DNA of 64,000 nucleotides from Spirogloea muscicola. Its lineage: Eukaryota; Streptophyta; Zygnematophyceae; Spirogloeales; Spirogloeaceae. The DNA is taken from assembly GCA_009602725.1 (NCBI GenBank), contig WELB01000030.1:200304-264303 (forward strand), in the 5' to 3' direction. The notes beneath the pieces are model-generated. The model saw only the letters and a list, made by a program, of their open reading frames with translations. It had not been told where the DNA came from and ran no database searches. Position numbers and translations under genes: made by a program. Within the stretch, counting starts at the first letter, position 1. Every line of letters starts with the position of its first letter. Below are positions 12,201 through 23,781 of this stretch, piece after piece.

Positions 12201-14414
12201 TGCAAGCATTGTGGTGGCTTGCTCGGATCGTGACGCTGCCCTGGCTTGTGTGCAGTTCCGCTTCTCTCCCAAAGCCCACATAGGCCTGGACCTGGCCGCG
12301 GTGCCTGAACAGGTCGATCTGCAGGAGGTCTGCCAGCAGCTTATCAGGGACAATCCGGACGTTGTGGCCGCAGCAGAAAGGGTGGCCCAGCTCTGGCAGG
12401 ACGATGAGCGAGAAAGAAAGACAGACACCGCTGCGCGGAGCCTGAGAGAGCCTATCCAGGAGAGCCAATGTCAGGTCGGCGGGAGTGTGAGTGGCATGAC
12501 CCGGAGCAACCATGAGAGACAGCAGGTCTTTGTGGAGGAACCCTGGCTGGTGGAGAGTCAGAGGGATGCTGCGGCCGTCTGTGGGACTTGTGATGATGAT
12601 GCATCCTCCAATGCTTCATCCAGAGATGATGCAGGAATGGCAGCCACAGCAGGAGCAGGTAGGACGTCGGGTGCTGTCGTCCCAGATTGTCTTAAGGAAG
12701 TAGGCAGGGAGGAGATGGAGCTGGTCTTTCTGGGGACGGGGTCTTCGCAGCCTTCCAAGTACCGCAATGTGTCCTCAATTTATGTCAACCTATTCCACAA
12801 GGGCGGGCTCCTTCTTGACTGTGGAGAAGGGACTTATGCGCAGCTGAAGCGCAGGTGCTAGTCTTTCGTTGCTTCGTGGTTTCTTCGGCCCTGGCTGTGC
12901 TCTGCAGGGTTGCTTGTGGGTCATCAATCGTAGAGCTGGCTGTACATCACTCTGTGACCCTTGCTTCCAACAATTGAAAGCTCGCAGTATCAATCTATTG
13001 GGAGAGATGATATGTGCTAAAACTGCTGTCTTTTGACCTGCCCAGGCACGGACCCGAAAATGCGGATGCAATTGTGGCCGGTTTGAAGCTTGTGTGGATC
13101 TCTCATATCCACGCGGATCACCACGCAGGGCTTGCCAGAATCCTGACTGCGAGGTGTCAGCTGCTGGGAGGCCCCAGGCAAGCAAAACCTATTGTGGTGG
13201 TTGGGCCAAAGCCATTGAGGCGGTTCCTGGATGCATACGAGAAGGTGGAGGATTTGTGCATGACATTTGTAGACTGCAGCCAGACGACATATGAGGCTGA
13301 TAAACTGGTATTGGCCAGACCACATATCACGTTGCCTGAGCTTCCATGCGGCAGCATGTTGGTCAGACGCTTTGCGCTCTAGATTTCTTATAGTGTCTTG
13401 CTGGGCTTCGCTGAGGCCAAGCCGTAGAGTGCCAATTTGGGTGCTAATAGGCCTCTCTCTTGCCAGAATTTGTGTATCCGAGAACTTTCGGGATCCTTTC
13501 TTATTGGTGTTTGAGGAAGCCGTGCAGGAGGTTCAGAGCAGTGAGAGGGACAACGGAAGAAGGCCAAGTGGTGAGGCCGGGCCAAGCCCAAAAAGGGGCG
13601 GCTTAATACAGATGACAGACAGGGGTGGCAGGCGAGGCACTGGGATGCAGAACTACTGGTTGCAGCCGGGCTTCAACCTGCAGGACGGCCTGGACATGCA
13701 GGGAAGGAAGGGGGTGGCAGCAGCGCTTTTCGAGCTGGGGCTAGCCAGGCTCGTGAGCATACCCGTTGTGCATTGCGCGCATGCGTATGGTGTCCTGCTG
13801 GAGGCTGCGCCAAGTGAGAGGCGGCATCGTGGAGATCTTGGACCTCCATGTAGCGCACATGTGCCAACGATGGGGTTGGGGTGGAAGGTCGTGTATTCCG
13901 GTGACACACGGCCATGCGAGGCCCTGGTGGAGGCCAGCTGCAATGCAACTGTGCTCATTCACGAGGTGAGATACTGTTGCCGGAGGCTAGTATTGCTTCC
14001 ATGAAGCAGTTACGCTTTTCGCTATTGGGTAAGATTATTTGCAGTATGGTTGTTGCTGACTATGCGTCTTCTATACTTGCTTTGCAGGCCACCTTTGATG
14101 ATGGCCTTGAGGAGGAGGCACTGGCAAAGCGGCACAGCCTGACTAGAGAGGCTGTGGAAACTGGCGTCAGGTCGGGTGCATTTCGCACGATCCTCACGCA
14201 CTTCAGCCAGCGGTATCCGAAGGTGCCTGTGTTCGATGACAGCTGGACAGCTCGAACGTGCGTTGCCTTTGACCTCATGAGTGCGAACCTTGCCGACCTG
14301 GACAGGCTGCCCCAAATTCTGCCAGCTCTGAAGCTGCTCTTCAAGGACGAGATGGCTGCAGACGATGAGGACGATGCCAATCTGGCTCCTGCTGAGGCCA
14401 CTACACTCACGTAG
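9291..14414 (+). CDS. tRNase Z, long form (ELAC2/TRZ type), 5' end missing at a gap
   Basis: Exons: (9291)-9485, 9776-9820, 9957-10011, 10301-10344, 10486-11166, 11283-11599, 11812-11965, 12093-12140, 12256-12854, 13046-13307, 13483-13965 and 14088-14414 (TAG). All joins keep phase. It removes 3' trailers from tRNA precursors. The N-terminal half has the degenerate beta-lactamase domain ([59 protein letters not shown]). The C-terminal half has the active domain: [27 protein letters not shown], the zinc motif [29 protein letters not shown] and LIHEATFDDG. Long linkers with no domain separate the halves. No ATG lies between the N at 9290 and the first conserved residues, so the start exon and any organelle presequence are missing or misassembled. 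Plants place long tRNase Z in nucleus and mitochondria; location here is not decidable. Confidence 0.95.
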
Positions 14415-14871
14415 CCACGGTTTAGCACACTCAGTTGTCGTCAATTCTTGCACCACATAGGTACGGGCATAATGTGTTGTGCGTGTACTAGTCAGTCTTG
14501 TGGGGGGGAGAAGGGGGGAGGGGAGGGGGCAAATGATGGTGTTATCGTCGTTAAGTCGTTCGGAAGCATGTGCTTGAAGCAGGCCGTGCGAACCTGGCTC
14601 GAATGACTGAAAGGCTGGTGGCAGTTGGGGCGCTCACATACTGCCTGCAGAGGAGGCCCGCAAATGTTGGAAGGCCAGTCTGCATGCCGCTGCTGTGCGG
14701 CCGTCACATACCTCCGCATCCCGCAGCCGCCGAGGGGGAGGGTTGAGCGCTGGCAGCAGAGAGGCTGGTGGGTATGGGAGAAGCACCCGCTATTATTGGG
14801 GCCCGAGGCCGAATGGTGGCTGGCAAGACAAAAAAGCCGGGTGCATGAGGGCTGAGTTACGAAGTAGGTTG
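14415..14871. other. non-coding stretch downstream of tRNase Z
   Basis: It contains the tRNase Z 3' UTR, a G-rich run at 14503-14530 and short Arg/Gly-rich chance frames. No homology is recognised. Confidence 0.5.
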
Positions 14872-14939
14872 TTTAGGGTTTAGGGATTAGGGTTAGGGTT
14901 TAGGGTTCAGGATTTAGGGGGTTAAGGTTTAGGTTTCAG
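14872..14939 (+). repeat. interstitial telomere-like repeat, TTTAGGG type
   Basis: About nine degenerate units of TTTAGGG/TTAGGG occur in a row (GTTTAGGGTTTAGGGATTAG and onward). TTTAGGG is the telomere repeat of plants and many green algae. The block is internal and flanked by ordinary sequence. Confidence 0.85.
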
Positions 14940-15263
14940 GATCTAGAGTGCGTGAACAGGCGCGGCTGGGGCTGCAGAGAGATGGCCAGCCACTGTATGA
15001 GGAGGAACAGCGTGTCATATATCTGTCAGAGAGCGGCCCTGAGCGGCCAAGTAACAACAAGGCAGGCAAACCTACAATTGTAGGCTGCGAGAATAATTCC
15101 TCAGAAGGGGGTGATGGCTGGCCAGCCCACAGTTCAAGTGGACAAGTAAGAGCCAATCCAAGCACCAGAACAACGCTTCTGGCTTGACGTGGCGCCTTCC
15201 GGCTGCTAGCTACTCTAGCTTGCGGCTCTTGACAAGGGTGTGTTGAGCACCCATTCGAAGTAA

Positions 15264-15455
15264 CTACTCAAGTAGCTGCGCGATCTGCACTTTCCGGCCT
15301 CTCCGGACCTTGTCCACTTCGGACCCCTTTGTTTTCTTCTTGTTGGGGCAGTCCTTGCACAGGCAGTACGAAGACAAACAAGCTCGTCCTCTGTAAGGCA
15401 GTGGGACCCCCCGGTGAAAGAGCTTGGACTTACTCGAGCACTTGGCGACCACCAC
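15264..15455 (-). other. short Cys-rich frame, CXC-like, unassigned
   Basis: A 63-residue frame with a GTG first codon contains KCSSKSKLFH...ACLSSYCLCKDCPNKKK and a basic tail. The spacing C-x4-C-x-C-x2-C-x-N resembles the second half of a CXC/TCR (tesmin-like) domain, found in TSO1-like regulators and in some transposases. No start codon, neighbours or second half were found. It may be an exon or transposon relic, or chance. Confidence 0.25.
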
Positions 15456-15499
15456 GGGAGGCCACGTTAGTAGCCTCTAGCCCGACCGACCCGCTCCGT

Positions 15500-16656
15500 A
15501 GGGGGTCGGGGCAGTAGTGTGGTCAGCGTGGTCCCGATTGGCGGAGAGAGGGAGCCGCCAAGTAGGCACCGTGGCGATGGCAATGGGGAAAGTAGAAAAA
15601 GTGGAAGGTGGTCAAACAGCCTGGGAGGGCGGGCCGTGCGGATTCGATCCCGTCCCCTCCTGGTCGGGAGAGGCCTGGGGACGGCCGGGCGGGGCTCCTC
15701 TGCGGGGCGCGTTGCAGTCGACCGGCCCCGCCGGTGCGGCGGGGCGGCCGAGGCCCGCAGAGGACGGGCGCGGTACCTCCCCCGTACGGCCCCGCGCCGC
15801 CGGGCGATCCGATCCCGCCCGTCCAGTTGCGCGCCAATCCGCGGCGCCCCCGCGCGGGCCCTCGCGGCCGCCCCGGCACCGTCCGATGCTCACCGCATCC
15901 GAGTCCCGCGCGCCGCCGCGTGGCACCCGGGGAAAAAGCGAGCCTGAACTTTCCGCCCCACGCCTTCCGGCCCACCCTCCCTCCCTCCTCCCGGACCCTC
16001 CGGCTCCCCCTCAGTCCGGGAGGCGCCCCGGGGGTCCTCGCCGCGGCCGCGGCCGCCGTGCCGCCGCCGCGCCGCCGCCGCCGGTGCTGCAGCCGCCGCC
16101 GCCATCGCCATTGACCGTTGTCGCGCGAAGAGAGCCTCAGGCGACTGAGCTCTCTCTGCGTAACGCTCGCGCGCCGCGACGCTGCGAGTTCCGCGGCCCG
16201 CTGCGCTGGCCGTGGCGGCGGCGGCCTCTACCCGTGGCGGTGAGTCTCTCGCCGGCACTTGCACTAGCCTCGCTGTGGCTAGAGCCGCGCCGGTCGCTCG
16301 GATCGGGCGGCTCCACGCCTGTTTGTCCACGTTCGTCGCCAACCGGACCCGCTCTCACCCGCTGCTCGGTGCTGCCGCCGTTGCGTCAGGAGCCACCCTG
16401 CACTGCGAGCAGCCGCGGACTACTGAGCCAGAGCTCTGGTCTGCAGTACAGCTTTACGGTGCGCTTCACGCCGTTGCACACCGTTGAAATGTTGTGTGCT
16501 TTCCTGGGAAAGTCTGCCAGCTTGTGCTCCAGTTACATGCTGCAAGTCTCCGATCCAACACAGTGGCTTTGTGAAAGGACGTTGATGAGGATGGCAGAAG
16601 CATCTCCGAACGGACACGAGGTCGTACAGTGACGAGTGTGTGTGGTAAACGACACC
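15500..16656 (+). promoter_or_regulatory. very GC-rich upstream region of the bZIP gene
   Basis: 15640-16250 is extremely GC-rich in all frames and gives long overlapping frames on both strands rich in Pro, Arg, Ala and Gly, typical of composition rather than coding. It ends at the presumed start of the bZIP gene (ATG 16657). A CpG-rich promoter or 5' UTR is the most likely role. Confidence 0.4.
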
Positions 16657-19113
16657 ATGTGCAGGGGAGCAATGAATGGCTCTATCGAATTTGACGACAT
16701 CATGAGGGACCTCCTCACAAAGTACGCCTTTTTCCGGAGCCCTGAGTTGCAGCCAGACTATTTCGAGTGCAATTGGTGTCTTGCAGTGCTCTCTTTCTTT
16801 CTTGCAGTGTGCCACTGTGCTTATGTGGAGGACTTGGGGGGGGGGGGGGGGGGGGGNGGGGGGGGGGGGGGGGGTGACTTAAACCCTCGCTTGTTCGTAT
16901 GGCCTTTGACACTGACACTTTTACTTGTGGCTTGCTCAGGCACCTGCAACAGCAGATGCCATCAGCAGACGAGCTGGCGGTCAGGCGTGAACTGCTGAGT
17001 CCAGGCCTGCCTGCTCTTCCGCTCTCTACGTCAGCTCCATTTGGCCCACCCAACAGTTTGCCACTGCTGCAGCATCCAGGAGGTGAGCCGTGGCTTGTCG
17101 CGAGGCGGTCACTCTACCATGTTCGGACGATTGCAGCATGCCTCTTATCTGAGATGAAAGAGATGAATGAGCAAAGCACGTATGTCTGGTGGCTTCAAGA
17201 GGATGGTGACCTTGACAATCTTTTCAGGCATACAGGGAGCTTCTGGATGTCCTAAGCAAGAGGAGAAACTTATGTAACAGGACCCCAAAGACTTGCTCGA
17301 CGGGCAAGCGCGGCACACTACTTAACCGTCCTGGACGGCACCTCCCTTGGTCGTTATTGCAGATTGTCCATCCTCTCTTATTAATTCAGCCCATGGCATT
17401 ACCACACAGCTGCAGCAAGTTCCAGTCAGCCCATCCTCAGATACAAGCCCTTTTTTGGCGCCACTCGTGTAAGTGTGTTTGCAGGGCTGGCTTGTTGATA
17501 TGCACTGAAGTGGCCTGTCTGTAGCACTTGCAACCTCCTTCTTATCCTTCAGTTATTCACATGCAATGTATCTTGCACCTCTGCAGAGCTACCCCGCTCT
17601 CCAATGCTGCTGCTATTGCCCGTCAGCAGAGGGCCTCACGAGACAACCTGAAGCGCAGCAAGCGAAGGCGCTTTATAGAAGATTGTGAGGGCTCTTAGCC
17701 AGTTATTGATTTGCTCCCTGGGATGCTACAAGTCAGCTTGCTTCTTAAATTTCTTGCTTTCTGTTGAAGAATGAGAGGGTTCTTAGGCAGTCATTGAACA
17801 GCTCCTTGGACTGCTACAAGTCAGCTTGCTTTCTAAGCACAGCAATATGCACAAGCAGGGGTTTGAGCAACTTATCCATTCGCCTCATGCTGCATACTCG
17901 CTTATCCACCTTGTACTTTTCAGCTATCTGACAGCCGCTTGGTCATAGTGTATTGACTTGCCTGTCTTGCTTGACCTGAATGATTGACAGCATTGAAATG
18001 TTTCTGTGTATTGACTTGTCTGACCTTCTTGACTTGAATGATTGACAGCAGCAAAAAGTGGCGCCATGTCAAGTCCCACTGACAGCACCCTCAATACAAG
18101 TCAAGTAGATGCGGTGGTGCCAGCTGTTAAGGTTGAGGATAGCACGGAAGTTGGGTCGCCAGGTACTTCAGTGGCCAAGATTCCAGCAGTTGCCAAGGTG
18201 AAGGAGGAGCGGAAGAAAAAGCGGTGTGTTTGCAACTTTCATGGCAATCTTACACATGTATTGATAAAGAGGCCTTTGCTGGCTTCAAAATGGTCGAGTT
18301 CTGGCAATTTACGCACCAAAGCGTTTGCTTTGGCTTATCCTGATGATGGTGAAGTCTGTGGCCCACTCGCTAAGCTACTCCCAGAATTCGTACAAGTGGA
18401 GCGTCCCTTAGATAGTCAACCTGAGCTTCTTCACTTGCTGCCGTCAGGTTGCTGCGGAATCGAGTGAGTGCGCAGCTTGCTCGCGAACGGAAGCGGACGC
18501 GTGAACAGGCACGTACTATCCAATTGCTTTGATAGTTACCAATAGGTGCAATCGACTTTCTGCTGGCATTTGTTTGTTCGTATGATTGCTAGCATGAATC
18601 TGGTGTCAGCTGTGACTACCGCGGTGATGGCTGGTGGATTGTATTCAATTCACCATCTCATGGTGGATCATTTCCTATTTCTGCAGGCAATGGAAGAACA
18701 ATGCAGAAGAGTCGAGATTGCAAATGAGATATTAGAGAAGCAGATATACGATCTCACGCAGGTACTGTGGCACACAAGCTTTGATCTCGACTTTGCAATG
18801 CCTCGCCTGCTGATAGACCTGCAGCAGGTCATAATATGTTGGTGTCTGGAGGCGCCTTGAATGAAGGTTAGCAGGCAGCCTGGCGAGAGACGCATCATGG
18901 TTGTTGTAAGAAGCAGTGGACTTGCAGCTCATATTCAGTCTCTGCTTGCAGGAAAATGAGAGCCTACGGCTTCTAGTCAAGGCGAATATGCGAGGAACAG
19001 CGTTACCCAGCTATCCTGTTGAGCCCTCACCCTCAAGTTACTTGCCCAGTTCATCCATTTCATTGGCCTTCGGGGCACTTTACCCAACTGATAGTCAACA
19101 GCTAATGGATTGA
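16657..19113 (+). CDS. bZIP transcription factor, HY5-like basic region
   Basis: Exons: 16657-16775, 16940-17082, 17228-17273, 17587-17684, 18052-18223, 18448-18508, 18687-18761 and 18952-19113 (TGA): 876 nt, 291 residues, phases consistent. The basic region KKKRLLRNRVSAQLARERKR has the bZIP signature N-x7-R and nearly matches plant HY5 (LLRNRVSAQQARERK). A zipper follows (MEEQCRRVEIANEILEKQ, DLTQENESLRLLV). HY5 proteins bind ACGT-core promoters and drive light responses; that role is inferred. The N-terminal part is Ser/Pro-rich with a basic patch (LKRSKRRRFIED, possible nuclear signal) and no visible COP1-binding VP motif. Intron 6 has a GC donor (CAG|GCACGT). Start could be 16657 or 16672. 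A poly-G run with one N (16840-16874) lies in intron 1. One extra exon near 17410-17470 cannot be excluded. Confidence 0.85.
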
Positions 19114-19852
19114 CGGAGAGCTGGCACTTATGTGCTTCAGCACGCACGGCACTGCTCAAAGTAACGCGATCTTACTTCACCATCACCTCATCCTAGCTCT
19201 TACTGCAGGATTGTATATGTATGCTTTTTGTCCGGCTCAATTGCTGCTCAAGCATGCAAATAGTTGCAGCCAGCGCCTTGATTACCGCAAGTGGTCGGGA
19301 TGCGCCCTTGCTCAAGCCTGCCCTCATTGCCCTCACTTGACTATTGGCATTCTTTGGAGTCACGGTGGTGTCCTCCCTTTGTAAAAGACAATAACTTAGA
19401 TTGCATATCGGACATGGGGAACAGATTAGTGTCCCTCAATTCCATGCGATTGGCATGTGCCCAAGCGGCTAGGACCGCTGAAGACATTCATTGGTCCTAT
19501 TGTGTGGCCTTCTACCCCATGTCTAACAACTGGAGCTTACCTGAGGCGCATTCCATAGGTGATGTAGAATATGTTAGCTTGCAGTAAGCACTCTCTTGAC
19601 TCTGAATGTAGTATGTCTGCTTGAGAGCTACTTGTATGTAGAAGGTGGATGAATGTCCCTCAGATACATGTGTGAATGTGAAGCCTGCCTCAGGCGGCTC
19701 ATGAGACCTAGCCCTTGAGTCTGTTCAACTGCTGAGACTGAGGTGGAGGACATGTAAGAGCATTGCAATCAAAGAATGAGCAAAGCAGTTTGCATCCTTG
19801 TGCTTCTGTACAATGAAGGTGGTGCCATCTTCTGCAGGTCTGAGCTGCGCCA
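19114..19852. other. intergenic region between bZIP and proteasome alpha-3
   Basis: Convergent 3' ends meet here. A plus-strand frame at 19291-19587 has a plausible composition but no recognised homology, splice context or initiator support. Nothing else was seen. Confidence 0.45.
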
Positions 19853-21592
19853 TTATCTCTCGTCTTCTTTTGGCTGCAGTACCTTGAGCTTGGTAAGCAG
19901 GCCGTCCAGCTCTGTAGCAGTGAACACCTTGTACTCCACCTCACCATTGGGCCCCTTGCTGACCTGCTTTCCCCCCAACCCCCAATAAATCAGGCCCACT
20001 GTGAGAACATGGCAACCGCTTCACAAAGGACTGTTACCTATTTGACGCTGCTCACTACTGCCATTGCTGCAGTATAAAGGCAGTGCACCTGCGACAGCTC
20101 CAGCTTGTTGGCCGAAAGGGTGGTGCTATCCATGGTTTTGCTCAGGACTTTGAGGGCCAGACCGAGGGCAGCCTCCAGGTCCATGTCTTCCTTGTAGTCT
20201 TGCTTCAGGATTGACTGTGCCGCCTGATTGTTGGCGCCAATTGCAGCAGCCTTCCAGCCCCCATAATTCCCACTCGGATCACTCTGCCAAACAGTAAGGG
20301 TAACGTGAGAGAAGCCACCGGCTGTCACTGACCCAGCTGTTGCTTCTGACTGATGGACGCGACAACGGATCATGGGCGTATTGTGCGGGTTGTATGTGGT
20401 GTCCTGCATGAGCCATCTCCTGACGACATGTGCTTCTGACATACCTGGTAGAGCTGGAACCCAAAGTTCTGGTCCCAACCAGCGAAGAGGAACGACACTC
20501 CAAAGGGCCGGAGGCCGCCGAACTGCGTGTACCCCTGCTTTGTGTCGCACAGCTGCTGGACAAGTTGCTCCACAGGGATGGCCTCCTGCAGCGCGACACC
20601 CAAAGGCCACCTGTTGTCAGCAAGGCTGACCTTGCATCGGTTGCTGCATAGGAGAGATGTATCTCAAGGCTTGAGAGTGTGCAATGGCCTGTGAGAGAGC
20701 CCATGCCGATGCTGCTCCTTCACTAAGCACGCTCGCTCACCTGGTACGCAAAGGCGTAGCGCTGCGCAATGAGCCGGGCAGTATTGACGAGGATGTTGGC
20801 ATCAGCAGTGATACCGGCCACAGCCGACGCTACGTAGTCGTCGATCTTGTACATCTTCTCCGTCGTCTTGGACGTCTCTGCGCAGAAGCCAAGCCCAGCC
20901 CCATGCTGCTCAGCGCACCGCCACCAAGCGCAGCCGTTGGCCTGACGCTGGCAACGAGCTGGCCCCAAGTGGCAGCCCAGCAAGTCGCATGGACGGTGAG
21001 AGCAGGCCCCCCGGCCCACAAAAGTGAGGCCACAAGCGCCTTCTGCAAGCTGTTACGAAAGCGCGGCCTCCGCGGCTTGCTCGTGCAGGCGCTCGGCAGT
21101 GAGGCTTTCGAGAGAAAATATGGGCTTAACCCTGAACGCATAAACCCTAGACCATCGTCTTGGTTGGAGATGGAGCAGCTGGCGCTCTGCGCAAGCGAGG
21201 AGCTCGGGAGGGAGCGAGGTGGGGCGAGGGGCACGGACCCAGTAGCTTGGAGGTGATCTTCTTCTCGGCGGCCAGCACGACGCCGTCGACGGCCATGATG
21301 CCCACTGCGGCGCCCGCGTGGCTGCGCAATCCCCCGCCCGCAAGCGGCCATCACCGTCAGTCCCGCAGTCCGAGAAAACCAGTATGATGTCAAGGAGTAG
21401 CACCCCTGCTGCTTGTGATCACCACCGCTTTCATTGATCATGTACTGCCATGGGGTCCTCTCTAGCCACTCCGAGCCGCAGCCGTGGTGGGAGAGTTGCC
21501 GCGCACCTGATGGCCTCCATGGCGTACTCCACCTGGTACAGCCGGCCCTCGGGCGAGAAGATGGTCGTGCGCGAGTCGTAGCGCCGCGCCAT
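19853..21592 (-). CDS. PAC1: 20S proteasome subunit alpha-3 (PAC1/PSMA4 type)
   Basis: Minus-strand exons: 21592-21507, 21321-21239, 20877-20741, 20585-20445, 20283-20089 and 19963-19853 (TAA): 753 nt, 250 residues, the length of plant PAC1. The start [20 protein letters not shown] and the alpha-subunit signature region ([10 protein letters not shown]) are intact, followed by [58 protein letters not shown] and [20 protein letters not shown]. Alpha subunits form the outer gated rings of the 20S core; the N-terminal tail helps to close the gate. The fifth exon reads on to a stop at 20038, but the splice to 19963 restores the expected tail ([16 protein letters not shown]). The KEN/KEKE-like end LQPKEDER matches the usual charged tail. 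Confidence 0.95.
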
Positions 21593-21690
21593 GGCGGCCG
21601 AGGAGGGCGCAGACCCGCGGCGAGGCGGAGGCGAGCGAGGGAGCGAGCGGGGTTTTGCGGAGGAATCTGACACAAACCACCCCCCCCCCC

Positions 21691-21724
21691 CTTTAACCCT
21701 CACACCCTAACCCTAACCCTAAAA
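21691..21724 (-). repeat. short telomere-like block, CCCTAA type
   Basis: CACCCTAACCCTAACCCTAA with degenerate flanks is on the plus strand about 100 bases upstream of the alpha-3 ATG. It is the opposite orientation to the block at 14872-14939. It is short and close to the assembly gap. Confidence 0.7.
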
Positions 21725-21803
21725 CATCCCCCGTGCCTCCGCCATCCCAGCGCCGCCGCCGCCGCCGCTGCCGCCGCCGCCGCCGACGCCGCCGCCGCCG
21801 CCG

Positions 21804-21944
21804 NNNNNNNNNNNNNNNNNNNNNNNNNNNNNNNNNNNNNNNNNNNNNNNNNNNNNNNNNNNNNNNNNNNNNNNNNNNNNNNNNNNNNNNNNNNNNNNNN
21901 NNNNNNNNNNNNNNNNNNNNNNNNNNNNNNNNNNNNNNNNNNNN
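21804..21944. other. assembly gap of 141 N
   Basis: A run of N set in GCC-repeat sequence (GCCGCCGCC). It hides the promoter and the first exon of the plus-strand hyccin-like gene. Coding sequence on both sides should not be joined with confidence. Confidence 1.
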
Positions 21945-23781
21945 CGACCGCCGCCCGAGGGCGCAACCAGGGCGCCGGGGCTCCCGGCGGCGGCGGCCAA
22001 GGCTGCGGCGCCGGCCAAGTCGGCGCCAGAGCTCTTCCAGTCCTTCTCGGCGTCGCTGTGCGGGCCGGACGCCGGCTCGGTGCGCGCCATGGCCGCTCGC
22101 CGTCGTCGCGGAGACGCTCGGCCGTCGTCGCTCGCCTGGCCGCTGCTAGCTAACGGGCGGTCGTGGCCCGGCTGTCGTTGCGCAGGCGGACGACCAGACG
22201 TGCGACCTGCTCATGGAGTTCCTGCAGCGTGAGCAAGGCCCCGTGCAGGACGTCGTGCTCCAGTTCCTGCCCCTCATAGTGGAGCAGTACCTCTGCCGCA
22301 ACGCAGACGGCCGCCCCGCAGCGGCGGCCGGTGAGGAGCTGCTGCCGCCGCCGCCAGTGGTCACTGCCTGCACGGTTGATGGCCCGTCGTCGGCGAGCGG
22401 CAAGCTCGGGCTCCAGACGGCGCCCCTCGTGCATGCGTAGGCTACGAGAAGCTGCTGGTGGCCGTCCACAACGAGGAGGCAAGACTCCGCCTCGGCGAGC
22501 TGCCCGAGGCTGGAGGGCCGCCGCCATTGCTGCTGCCGCGGCCGCCCCGCCTTCCAAGTCCGATAGTCTCGCCGGTAATACTTCCATCTTAAGCAAGGCT
22601 AGATAGAAGCTCCTCCTGCTTTCAAGATCTCAGATTTGGATAGTCGAAGAAGGGTTCAGTGGGGGTTGAGTTCCTCAAAGCTGGCTTGCTCTAGGCACGG
22701 CCGTCTGCAGAAGGCGGCAACTTTGGCCTTCACCAGCAGGCCTGAATGGACGTGGCAGGTGACAACGTCTTCGCTGTCTCTGATTGCTTTGTGTCTATGC
22801 AATGCGCAGGCCGCTTCGTCACTGCCAATGCATGCCATGGCGTGCCCGCTGCGACCGTATGAGCAGAACGCTGTCGTCGGCACGGCCCTCGGGCGCCTCC
22901 GGCGCAGCATTGCGCAAATGCCCATCTTCGTGCTTATCTCGCTGTGCACTGTGGCTTCGAGGTACGCTCTCAGTGTCACAACCTCTCGAGCAAGCTTGCC
23001 ATGAATGAGCAGGACAAGGTAGCCATGGGAGCGGGCGCTCCCCCATTACTCCTCATCCGAAGGAACTGTGACTGGCATCGCACCATCAGATAACCCGTCA
23101 GTCTAATGGCGTTTTGTAATAATGGAGGAGCTTTTCTGTGTCCTCATCACCTGCAAGCTCTGCATCATGGCCAACTTGAGATAGCCTCCACATGGGAACC
23201 AGCTTGTGTCATGAGCCCAGCATGTCACACTGATGGTTTTTTGTGCCATGGCCAGGCTTGCAACCAGGGGCTGCCCGTGGGCCACGCCAGCGCACCTCAA
23301 TGAGCTGGCCGCGGCAGCGTTGCCCTCGGTGGACAAGCCGGCTGCCGCAGATCAAGCGGGGCTTCAGAGGGGGCTTGCCATGGCCACTGGCGAGTCCCTC
23401 GGCGAGGCCGGCGCTGTGCTCCAGCAGCCAGCTCACTCGCAAGTGGCAGACCTGGGTAAAGCTAGAGCCGAGGAGGTGGAGGCTGCGGGCCCAAGCTCTA
23501 CCCTTAGTCCCTCCACAAATGACCAAGCTCTTGCAGAGGACTTGAGCGGCAGAAGGGTGCAGCTGGACATGGTGGTCCTGCGGCCAATCTTGCTGGCCCT
23601 GGGCCACGCTCTTGTCTCCGTTGGACCAATCGTCACTGGCGCCGGGAGATCCGTCAGAGACGAGGTCGCGCAGGCAGCGAAGGCTATCTTCGGTCGTGCG
23701 TCACACGATCTGACCTGTGACGTTTTGCTGGCCAGCTGCAGCCTGGTCCGCTTGGCCGCAATGAGCACCACGGCCGGTTGA
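21945..23781 (+). CDS. probable hyccin/FAM126 family protein (5' end at gap)
   Basis: Supported exons: 22186 to about 22332 (DLLMEFLQREQGPVQDVVLQ then FLPLIVEQYLCR), about 22440-22575 (GYEKLLVAVHNEEARLRLGE), 22810 to about 22961 (PYEQNAVVGTALGRLRRSIA then QMPIFVLISLCTVAS) and about 23256-23781 (TGA). The order FLPxxVxxYL, then EKLLVAVHNEE, then a LTAQNR-like PYEQNAV helix follows hyccin, a subunit of the PI4K-alpha complex (with TTC7 and EFR3) that makes PI4P at the plasma membrane. The long last exon has conserved-looking helices (LRPILLALGHALVSVGPIV). I could not place every exon boundary, and the family call rests on short matches, so the function is a moderate inference. Another helical scaffold protein is possible. 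Confidence 0.5.

Noticed and set aside
15517-16632. 371-codon plus-strand frame
   Set aside because: Very GC-rich, Pro/Arg/Ala composition, equally long frames on the other strand and no homology; it looks like promoter or 5' UTR composition.
20038-20088. Read-through C-terminal tail of proteasome alpha-3
   Set aside because: A good donor at 20089 and acceptor before 19963 give the expected conserved tail and family length.
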